Of a stretch of 25,191 nucleotides of DNA, positions 18,995 to 25,191 are shown piece by piece. Origin of the DNA: Chara braunii (lineage: Eukaryota; Streptophyta; Charophyceae; Charales; Characeae); assembly GCA_003427395.1 (NCBI GenBank), contig BFEA01000020.1, positions 3,803,558-3,828,748 of the forward strand, read 5' to 3'. The notes under the pieces were generated by a model that saw only the letters and a list, made by a program, of their open reading frames with translations, did not search any database and was not told the origin of the DNA. The translations under genes and the position numbers were made by a program. Numbering within the stretch: the stretch's first letter is position 1; every line of letters starts with the position of its first letter.

Positions 18995-19847
18995 TGTCAC
19001 GATCAACGGAACGAGACCCTTAAAGGATGAATCGAACGATATGAATTTCCCATAGGAGGGAAGGCAAGAAAAGAAACAAAGGGCATACAACACAGGGTCA
19101 ATAGATTCTTAGGCTTGGTTATCCTCCTCGTATGTAGCTTATGTTTGAGCCTAGCATAGTAGTTCCTTAGTACGGGATGTCGGGGGTGTCAGAAGATAAT
19201 GTACCTTACCGTGAGGGAACGGAGGATCTCCAACTCTCTACTATCACACAATAGAACAACTATTAACATGCTACCACTACACAATAGATAAATTAAACCT
19301 ATAACTCATGACTAAGGGTTGACTATCCTCCTAGTACGTAGCACATGGTTGAGGCTGGCATAGCAGTTCCTTAGTACGGGATCTCGGGGGTGTTAGGAAA
19401 TACTGCACCTTACCGCAGGGCCGGAATGGGCTCCGGGGACACATGAAGGAACAAAGGATTCTCGACTATCTATCATCACCGCACAATAGAATATTAGAAT
19501 AACGTACCTATGAGACCTCTAGAGATATGGCTAGTCCTAGCGCCCGAAGTACCTGTGTAGCAAGGCCCATACGTCCATGCTCGATCAATACTAAATAGAG
19601 TAAGTAGGGATCTACTTAGTCTGGTATCCACGACCATTGTCCGGTCAGGTCACCTCCGCTTGTAATAGACTGTAAGTGATGATCCTTAGTGGGTGAGGTA
19701 GGATTGTGGGGGTAAAGGTGCGTCGGGGAAAAACTACGAAAGTGGTAGGTTGGAAGGGAAGTTCCATAGGAATGCCGCATGGCCAAGTGTCGAAGGCACC
19801 CCTTACATATCTATAAATCCAACCTTTACAACAACCTGGGCTTTTCA
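18995..19847 (+). mobile_element. Possible solo LTR with internal duplication
   Basis: The segment opens with TGTCACGATC, a start common in plant Ty3-type LTRs. It contains a TATA-like TCTATAAATCC about 35-40 bp before its end and closes in TTTTCA, satisfying TG...CA. Against this, I found no 5-bp target duplication (flanks TTTAA and GAAAA) and no internal retroelement domains. It contains two copies of a ~200-bp unit (19117-19272 and 19319-19501) sharing GTTCCTTAGTACGGGAT and a CACAATAGAA string. The class assignment is tentative. Confidence 0.3.
19117..19501 (+). repeat. Two direct copies of a ~200-bp unit
   Basis: Copy one (about 19117-19272) and copy two (about 19319-19501) align over CTATCCTCCTAGTA-like, GTTCCTTAGTACGGGAT, TCGGGGGTGT, ACCTTACCG and CACAATAGAA strings. 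Copy two has an extra ~30-bp G-rich insertion. Neither has coding capacity. Confidence 0.75.
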
Positions 19848-19849
19848 GA

Positions 19850-19875
19850 AAAGAAAAGAAAAGAAAAAAAAAAAA
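19850..19875 (+). repeat. (AAAAG)n/A-rich tract
   Basis: Repeated AAAAG units run into an A12 tract. It lies about 130 bp upstream of the U6 fragment and about 260 bp upstream of the Penelope-like element. Permuted Penelope-like elements are known to favour microsatellite targets, so its position may be relevant. Confidence 0.8.
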
Positions 19876-20003
19876 CAGAGGGCATACTTTATCTAGGACA
19901 TTTTTCTACTGAGCTCCGGACGTGATTGCGGTCGGATGCATCTAGCTTTGGTCGAAATTGAGGCCACATTAATTTGAAAAGTGCAAGTCTGAATATAACC
20001 GGA

Positions 20004-20073
20004 GTCCTTCGGAACGATTCAGAGAAGATTAGCATGGCCCCTGCGCAAGGACGACCCGCATAAATCGGGGAAA
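20004..20073 (+). pseudogene. U6 spliceosomal RNA pseudogene fragment
   Basis: GTCCTTCGG is followed by GAACGATTCAGAGAAGATT and then AGCATGGCCCCTGCGCAAGG, in the order and spacing of U6 snRNA, ending with GCATAAATCGGGGAAA. It is not functional. About 17-20 nt between the 5' hairpin and GGAACGAT are missing, the deletion ends sharing a TCGG/TTGG-like string. Several substitutions occur in the 3' part, and the 3' U-tract is absent. I found no upstream sequence element or TATA box at the spacing of plant Pol III snRNA promoters. It sits about 60 nt upstream of the first pseudo-LTR of the Penelope-like element, on the same strand. U6 fused 5' to a retroelement is the classic product of template switching by a reverse transcriptase. 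Confidence 0.9.
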
Positions 20074-20134
20074 CAAACACATCGAAAAAACAAAGAGATG
20101 ACGTGCGAAGAAAGCTGCAGCAACAAAATTTCGA

Positions 20135-20440
20135 TTTTTTTTTTAGACTCAGAGGTATTGCAGTTGCGTTACCGACTGGCATATTGACAAGTGGCTGCCA
20201 ATGAAGTGGTGGAACCTTTTCGGTCTATTTTGTTTTTTGTCTTCAACTTTTATAGCCTGTTCTCTATGCGGACGTTACCGAAGGATGAAAACGTTTTTAT
20301 GGTTTTTGTTTTTAGTCTCCTCTCGTGGCTCTATACACATCTCGATAGACTTATGGAAACTTTCATTACCGCTGGACTTTTCCTTTTTGTCTTCCTTCTG
20401 AATCCAGTAGTAGATCTGGTTAGGTGTTCGTGAGGTTCCT
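20135..20440 (+). repeat. Left pseudo-LTR of the Penelope-like element
   Basis: This ~300-bp segment aligns end to end with 24047-24347 at roughly 85% identity. It begins in a T run followed by AGACT and ends at CGTGAGGTTCCT, after which the two copies diverge abruptly. Same-orientation flanking repeats around a GIY-YIG/RT ORF are characteristic of Penelope-like elements. Both copies keep an ~80-codon frame starting at GTG (20191 and 24104). My hand count of differences is spread evenly over the three codon positions, so I do not consider it protein-coding. Confidence 0.85.
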
Positions 20441-20514
20441 TTTTGGCGGTACTTAAGGGAGTAGTTCAATTTGTCCTGTCTCTTTCCTTGCGGCGAAGGT
20501 GCGATTAGACCGAA

Positions 20515-20874
20515 GTGGGTATGCTGAAGGAAAGGAGAGTTGTAGCCAAGGCGAGGAGGATTCATGCTCAGATTAAGTTGGGAAGGCTGCAAGAGCAATT
20601 GGGGTGGTTGACAACGGAACAAGCAGGATGTAGCTCCCCTAAGGAGCATGGTATGATTCTCAAAGAGAGGATGGAGGAGGCAACAAAAACCGGATTCTGA
20701 ACCGAACAAAGAGGTAAGGTAAAGGCGACGCCTAGGCGAGTGTTGTGCCCCCTCACGATAACACTACTAAGGTTAACGATTGTTTTGTTTTGAAGATGGA
20801 AGAAAAAGATTGCAGGCACTGAAGAAGTCGGGCCTGAAACCTCTGTGTTAAAGGCATAAGTCAAGTATAAGACA
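20515..20874 (+). pseudogene. 5' leader / possible N-terminal part of the element's ORF
   Basis: A basic, helix-prone stretch is open from 20515 to 20697 in the same frame as the endonuclease and RT. It is rich in K, R, E and Q, ends at TGA 20698, and could be a nucleic-acid-binding N-terminus. Downstream, GTAAGG at 20714 and a T-rich TGAAG ending at 20795, with TACTAAGG-like branch sequence near 20765, would define an 82-nt intron. Introns are known in some Penelope-like elements. Both the coding status and the intron are inferences. Confidence 0.35.
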
Positions 20875-21213
20875 ATGGATTTCTCCGGCGAGGAACTGAC
20901 AAAAATTAACGTGGACAAGATGTTTGGAGAGGATGATGGACCAACGGATGAGGAAAATAGAGATCGTGGTCATGGCAAGGCAGCATCTGATGAGAGCAAT
21001 GTCGCAGTCATGAAAGAGGTCCCGTCTGACTTAACTTGATAGGACTTCCCGAGCGCGACGATCTGGGGGTTTGCTAAAGCATATCGGGATACTCGATCTG
21101 CATCCACTTCTTCTCTATGTGATGGTGCACATAATTCTTTTTTTCATGTCATAGTTCTGATATTGGGTTTACGTGGACTTATTCCGTAGGCGGAAAACTT
21201 TCGATCATATTTA

Positions 21214-21684
21214 TTGTCTATGGTAAAGAATGGTGGTGAGCTCTATCGTTGTCAAGGCCCGATTATTTATGTTCTTCTTTCTCCCTTGCATAAGCACTGT
21301 CATGTGGGCTCCACTGATCGCTCGCATAATGTTCGGTGGTGTGAGCACATATATCAGGCATATAATGTTAATATCATAGAGTGCGGGGAAAGGAACCATA
21401 GGTTGTATACCTGGATGCGTAGGTGCATGCATAATCATTACGCGACATTATCTTTATTTCGGTGTGACAGTCGGGACTTGTTGATCTTGGAGAAGTTTGT
21501 GATTCGACGAACTAACCCTTTCCTTAATAGTACGAACAAGTTGGTTAAACGAACGAAGTGTCCGCCTGGGAAGCGGGAGAGGGAGGGATGGAGGTGTAGG
21601 CAGCATGGGAGGAGCTCAAGAAATGTGAAGGAGGGTGCCGCTAAACATATGCACCTAAGTTTTACCACTCTGGGGAGCGATTAA
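21214..21684 (+). pseudogene. GIY-YIG endonuclease domain of the Penelope-like element
   Basis: This domain would nick target DNA to prime reverse transcription. The first motif is IIYVLL (about residues 18-23 of the open segment). The second is HVGST, where the usual Tyr of YIG is His. These are followed by NVRWCEH with the catalytic Arg and a conserved His, and later by LEKFVIRRTNPFLN, which carries the metal-binding Glu and the terminal P-x-LN of the family. The gap between the first two motifs is short and I see no CCHH zinc-finger arrangement, which fits Chlamys better than canonical PLE endonucleases. A basic tail (KRTKCPPGKRERE) follows. The segment is open for 156 codons and lies upstream of the RT in the same frame. 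Confidence 0.8.
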
Positions 21685-22419
21685 TTAGCAAGCTTGCTGA
21701 AACTTCTGTCAGATGCATGCTCGTGTGAGGAAAAAAAATTGACTATTTAGTGTATTGGTGGGGATTTGCTTCTGGATCAGTGAAAAGTGGTTAAACGGTG
21801 CTTTGGGAATTCCATTGTTGAGAATTTTTTTCGGGTGGGAATACTTAAGAAGAATTGTGGGTGGCTGGCGCATGGTGTAACTCTGGATTTCCGTAATATC
21901 TCGTATTTCTCCTCCACTTTGTTAGGCTGGAAACCTACCTTGCAATTTTTTTTACAGAACCCCTCATCTCGTAAATGCCTGTCTATGTGGGATCTCGACA
22001 AGTTGGTAGCGCTCTACGCTACCATTAGAAGCTTCAAGGAAAAAAGGTCAAGGTACACTCTTTGTTGCGTATTATCCGGTGATATTCGTATGAAATTCGG
22101 GGTCAATGTGCACTCTTGTTTTGTTCTACGTGCTATGTATGATGATTGTCTTATCAAGTGTGTGATTAGGACTATGTGTTGCGGACTAGTGGGGAGGATG
22201 GACATCCTGAGTTGTTTAAAGGATATAGTAGTAAGAAGAATGAGAGTGGTTTGGGTTAAAAATCGGAGTATTGGTGATGTATTGTTTTCGATCAACATTT
22301 AGGCAATTGAAACATTATGGCTGTTGAGTTAACGTCGATGAGACTTTTCCACACATGAATGAGCATGTTTGCTTTCGTCTGGCATAAGTGATTTTTTTCC
22401 TTCCTCCCTGAAAATTTCT

Positions 22420-23905
22420 CGTAATATTCCTCGTCCGTCGCGTGTCACTTCTCATCACAATTTGATTAGACAGGTTATCGCTTCCTTTGGTTAGTCTCGT
22501 TTGTTACCAGCTCTTCGTGAGGACGCGTTTGAAAAGGGCGTGATTGACTCATGTTTCAATGAGACCGTAAGGGCACGTAGCCCGATTGATCATAACATCG
22601 ATGGTGTTATAAGTTGGAAGAAAAAGTTTGGAGACTCGGTAAGGTGTTCCATCGACCATAATGAGGGAGATTCACTTGTCTGTTGTCCTGTTATCTACCG
22701 AAATAGTATGGACAAGTTGTTCATGTCCAACCTTGGTTTTGTGATGTGTGATGACGAGGATGAGGTAATTCAAGGTTGTGCAAAAAGGTATAACTTGAAG
22801 GATGGAGGGTTTGGTGGTATGAAAAAATGGAACGGTGAGGAAAGCCTAGGGTGGGCATATTCGATCCCTAAACACAAGGATATCACAAAGTGGTGTCGTA
22901 TCTGTCCAACGCATTCTGAATGTAGAGTTACTGCAAGCAAGAAGATTGTTCGGGCCATCAACCAGTTGTTATGGGAGTAGCCGCAGGGCACCGATTTCAA
23001 TTTGAAGAGTATGGCTGACCTGACTTCGTCTCTCCGGATGGTCAATGGGGAGCTAAAGCAAGGCGAACGGTTCTTAAGTATGACCTTTGACATCAAAGAG
23101 ATGTTTTGTAACTTGCCACATGAATCTATTCTGAAGGTTGTTCAGTGGGTGGTGGACTTATGGGCGATTCGAGGATGTAAGGGTGTTCTGATAAAAAAAA
23201 TGAGGAAGAGAGTTGAGCTGAAATTTGAGGTCTCTCCACTTGGTTAGAGTTTTGTTGCTCTTGATACTATAAATGCTTTTGTGGAGCTTGACATGAGTTG
23301 TACATTTTTCAAAGCCTGTGGTCGTGTTTTGCAGCAGAAGGTCGGCATTCCCATGGGGAAGTCGTGTAGCCCTGCTTTGGCTTGTTTGCTATGTGCTCTT
23401 AATGAATTCATGTTTCTGTCCTCTCTTGGTAGCGATCGGAGATTGGTAGGTGGGATTCAGATGGTGGATGATGTGTCAATCCTAGTTAGATACAAGCAAG
23501 GTGATATCGCATCTACGTTGCGTGCACGGTCAATTTAATGAAGTTTGAATCCTGCTACGACTGTAATTTGATATTGGAACGAACCAGTGACACTAACTGC
23601 TGGGACTTTTTAGGTTGCGTCTTGAAGGTCTTGGGGTGACCGTGGGGGATCCAATGTGTGGCATTGCATAAAAATAAGAGAAGTTACCATGAAGAAGGTT
23701 TGCGCTTTTAAAATTTGTAAGATTTTGACTCCTTTTGCAGTTGGCAGCAGAAAATAGCTGTAATCGGCTCATGTTTACACAAAGTTAAAACATTCAAAAC
23801 AGTGTTGGGTACTGAGGTAGCCTCCTTGTTTATGTTGAAGATCGAGCTAAGAAAGAGAGGCTTCCCTGATGCTTACTTCGATGATGTGCTACGTAAAGTT
23901 TCATG
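22420..23905 (+). pseudogene. Reverse transcriptase domain of the Penelope-like element
   Basis: Fingers: SIPKHKDITKWCRICPTHSE (about 22858-22917) corresponds to RT motifs 1-2. Motif A is MTFDIKEMFCNLPH, with the catalytic Asp at 23089-23091. Motif B is QKVGIPMGKSCSPALA (about 23335-23382). Motif C is MVDDVSILV, with the Asp pair at 23467-23472. Motif E and the thumb continue in another frame: CNLILERTSDTNCWDFLGCV (about 23559-23618), then a region around 23760-23905 with a KIAVIGSCLHKV-like helix and RGFPDAYF. The DIKEMF-LPH and GIPMGK-CSP wording is typical of the PLE/telomerase branch and not of LTR or LINE RTs. Stops at 22495, 22978 and 23245 interrupt it, along with a frameshift after motif C. 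Confidence 0.85.
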
Positions 23906-24046
23906 AAAATTTGGGGGAATTTGGGTTGATTGGGTGTTGTGTCTAACAGGGTGGGGCAACTTCTACAAAAGGGTACGAGGAGATGTCTGAACAGCGGGTT
24001 GCGAAAATCGAAGGGCAGGGTTTTTAAAAACTGTTTAAGGAACTAG

Positions 24047-24347
24047 TTTTTTTCTCGAGACTAATGGGTATTGCAGTTGCGCTACAGATTGACGTATTGA
24101 CAAGTGGCTGCCAATGAAGTGGTGAAACATTTTCGGTCTATTTTGTTTTTTGTCTTCAGCTTCTATAGTCTGTTCTCTATGCGGACGTTACCCAAGGATA
24201 AAAGCGTTTTTCTGGTTTCTAGTCTCCTCTCTTGGCTCTGTATGCATCCCGATAGACTTCTAGAAACTCCCATTACTGCTGGACTCTTCCTTTTTGTCTT
24301 TCTTCTGAATCCAGTAGTACCTCTGCTTAGGTGTTCGTGAGGTTCCT
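24047..24347 (+). repeat. Right pseudo-LTR of the Penelope-like element
   Basis: This is the second copy of the repeat at 20135-20440, differing mainly by substitutions and one 6-bp deletion. It starts in a T run before CGAGACT and ends at GTGAGGTTCCT. The sequence after it (CTGAATCCAG, a local repeat of 24305-24314) leads into the hammerhead motif, which the left copy lacks. Confidence 0.85.
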
Positions 24348-24363
24348 GAATCCAGTCCCTTTA

Positions 24364-24430
24364 CTTGGACAACCCCCCCCCTGATGATTCTGGTATTGGC
24401 GGCCGGATGAAACGCAACGTAGGGTCGCTG
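24364..24430 (+). ncRNA. Hammerhead ribozyme motif (type I, minimal helix III)
   Basis: The conserved core is complete. CTGATGA (24381-24387) is followed by helix II: TCTGG (24389-24393) with CCGGA (24403-24407), including one G-U, and a 9-nt loop. GAA (24409-24411) follows. Helix III is a 3-bp stem, ACG (24412-24414) with CGT (24418-24420), closed by CAA, so A15.1-U16.1 is present. The predicted cleavage position 17 is A24421. Helix I can form from GGG after the site with the C run before CTGATGA, and GAC (24368-24370) can pair with GTC (24424-24426) across a bulge. The U-U at the base of helix II is atypical. Very short helix III stems are known in hammerheads of Penelope-like elements and plant retrozymes, which act as dimers. 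Confidence 0.7.
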
Positions 24431-24700
24431 CGCTGGTTCTTAACGATCATCTTTCGATGTTGTTGGCGGGTTTATCGATTTTTTGTATGACCATCAGGTC
24501 TGGTTTCGGGAAATTTGGGACGTGCTCCTCTCTCTCTCCTCGTCCATTTCTCTCAATTTCTTTGTCTCTCCTTGCCTGTTCCTTTCTCTTGACTTGCTTT
24601 GTCGTTGTGACGCTCTCCTGCCGGTTTGCTTCGGATGACTTTGTCTTTGACTGTTGTCTATCCGTGGGCAGTTTAGCAGTTAAATAGTTTTTCCCCTGTT
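24431..24700. other. Element 3' flank or tail, no supported gene
   Basis: Pyrimidine-rich sequence (TCTCTCTCTCCTCG and similar) after the hammerhead motif. An open frame (24457-24687) has no recognisable domain. I could not place the 3' end of the Penelope-like element; it may lie in this stretch. Confidence 0.4.
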
Positions 24701-24722
24701 TACGTGAGGACTTATTACTGGG

Positions 24723-24968
24723 GCAGTTAAACCTGCAGTTCTCGGCCCAGCTATCCGCCGTGGAAAAAAATAGAGTAGAAACATTTCTAGTCGGATAAAT
24801 TCGGGCGTTCCTGTAGTGGCTCCAGTAAATAGCTTTCCATGCGCACCTTCGCCTTCAGCGTAGTTTTCCTTGCGCACGTGAGCATTTACTGGACCAGGGA
24901 AAGCTATTTAGTGCTCAATTGAGGCATTTACCATAGCAGTTAAACCACCAGTACCTGGCCCAGCTATC
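24723..24968 (+). repeat. Direct repeats (213-bp spacing) enclosing nested inverted repeats
   Basis: CAGTTAAACC (24724-24733 and 24937-24946) and GGCCCAGCTATC (24744-24755 and 24957-24968) recur 213 bp apart; a third, partial GCAGTTAAA lies near 24675. Between them CCAGTAAATAGCT (24822-24834) pairs with AGCATTTACTGG (24881-24892, one bulge), and TAAATAGCTTTCC (24826-24838) is the exact reverse complement of 24898-24910. The two alternative pairings share the left arm. The layout resembles ends of a small transposon, but no class can be assigned. Confidence 0.6.
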
Positions 24969-24969
24969 G

Positions 24970-25019
24970 AGTCCGAGCCTCGACCGACCGGTACGCCGAT
25001 CCGTGCCGAGGCTCGGACT
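24970..25019. repeat. 13-bp perfect GC-rich hairpin
   Basis: AGTCCGAGCCTCG (24970-24982) is the exact reverse complement of CGAGGCTCGGACT (25007-25019). A smaller alternative stem, CGGTAC with GTGCCG (one G-U), lies inside the 24-nt loop. It directly follows the repeated GGCCCAGCTATC string. Confidence 0.65.
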
Positions 25020-25054
25020 ACCGGGCGCAGACATCCCGAACGTTGGAGTGAAAG

Positions 25055-25112
25055 AACGAAAAAAACGAAAAAAAAAAACGAAAAAAAAAAACGAAAAAAA
25101 AAAATGAAAAAA
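25055..25112 (+). repeat. A-rich minisatellite, ~12-bp unit
   Basis: About five units of CG or TG followed by an A7-A10 run. The complementary open frame of Phe-rich sequence is an artefact. Confidence 0.9.
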
Positions 25113-25191
25113 AGTATGACAGTGTATATTCCCACGCCAGATTCATTCGATTTTGCTCATCCTATGGAGGGCGCAGTACCATGAGGCCAGC

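Larger units (their letters stand above)
20875..23905 (+). pseudogene. Penelope-like retroelement ORF (N-terminal GIY-YIG, C-terminal reverse transcriptase), decayed
   Basis: A single former ORF runs from an ATG at 20875 (acidic N-terminal ~54 codons) through a GIY-YIG endonuclease (21214-21684), a CxC linker (Cys-Ser-Cys at 21718-21726), an intermediate region (21787-22300) and a reverse transcriptase (about 22420-23905). Everything up to 23535 is in one frame. That frame is broken by stops at 21037, 21040, 21187, 21682, 21748, 21781, 22300, 22330, 22339, 22360, 22495, 22978, 23245 and 23536. The C-terminal RT part continues in the third frame from about 23523, so one indel lies there. A local compensated frameshift around 22335-22390 is also likely. 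N-terminal endonuclease, CxC linker and a PLE/telomerase-type RT are the layout of Chlamys/Naiad elements; canonical PLEs have the endonuclease at the C-terminus. The element cannot encode a working protein. Confidence 0.85.

Noticed and set aside
18995-19847. Confident assignment as a Ty3-type solo LTR
   Set aside because: TG...CA ends and a TATA-like box are visible, but there is no target-site duplication and no associated internal domain, so it is kept only as a low-confidence feature.
20004-20073. Functional U6 snRNA gene
   Set aside because: Internal deletion after the 5' hairpin, substitutions, no terminal T-tract and no plant-type upstream element or correctly spaced TATA box.
20191-20433. 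An ~80-codon hydrophobic frame conserved in both pseudo-LTR copies (also 24104-24340), with an in-frame 6-bp indel
   Set aside because: It starts at GTG, and by my hand count the differences fall about equally on codon positions 1, 2 and 3 (roughly 7, 9 and 9). That is the neutral pattern, so shared ancestry of the repeats explains the frame.
20987-21015. A second CTGATGA...GAAA pair resembling a hammerhead core
   Set aside because: The 18 nt between them form no helix II and nothing after GAAA forms helix III. It lies within the former ORF and is explained by coding sequence.

Overview
This window looks like intergenic, repeat-dominated nuclear DNA from a eukaryote, most plausibly the green lineage. 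I found no intact host protein-coding gene, no intact tRNA or rRNA gene, and nothing prokaryotic. The pointers are: a degraded U6 spliceosomal RNA copy; many short foldback (MITE-like) elements; a long (TA)n microsatellite with an assembly gap; alternating AT-rich and GC-richer compartments; and a decayed retroelement whose domain order is that of the Chlamys/Naiad group of Penelope-like elements. Chlamys members are known from green algae and spike mosses. The taxonomic call is inference and is not proven by the sequence.

Layout. 1-2500: GC-richer DNA with minisatellites and several foldbacks, including a MITE-like element at 1751-1874, a near-perfect 79-nt hairpin at 1441-1519, and others at 1021-1138, 1247-1333 and 2086-2334. 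2500-8000: AT-rich DNA without genes, with two tRNA-like Pol III promoter modules on the minus strand near 4470-4640. 8200-11500: GC-richer DNA with a 50-bp tandem duplication and a ~177-bp tandem array whose units each carry a hairpin. 11740-12470: seven hairpins with an almost invariant 20-nt apical segment and different, mutually complementary arms. 12762-13335: a ~122-bp tandem array with two alternating unit types. 13999-14247: (TA)n with a 130-base gap. 14250-15350: GC-richer DNA with hairpins. 15360-17500: AT-rich, empty. 17500-19850: foldbacks, diverged direct repeats, a strong spaced inverted repeat and a possible solo LTR.

20004-24430 is the most informative region. A U6 RNA fragment is followed by a ~300-bp repeat (pseudo-LTR), a broken single ORF, a second copy of the ~300-bp repeat, and then a sequence that fits a type I hammerhead ribozyme. 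The broken ORF has an N-terminal GIY-YIG endonuclease, a CxC linker and a C-terminal telomerase/PLE-type reverse transcriptase. As I recall the literature, N-terminal-endonuclease PLEs were reported to lack canonical hammerheads. A permuted PLE with an adjacent hammerhead-like motif would therefore be notable. The ORF has at least 14 in-frame stops but stays in one frame from the acidic segment to reverse transcriptase motif C, so it decayed mainly by substitution. The last kilobase (24660-25112) holds more direct and inverted repeats and an A-rich minisatellite.

The main candidates for something undescribed are the permuted PLE with its hammerhead and U6 fusion, and the hairpin arrays at 9330-10061 and 11740-12470, where stem arms vary in a compensated way around conserved loops.
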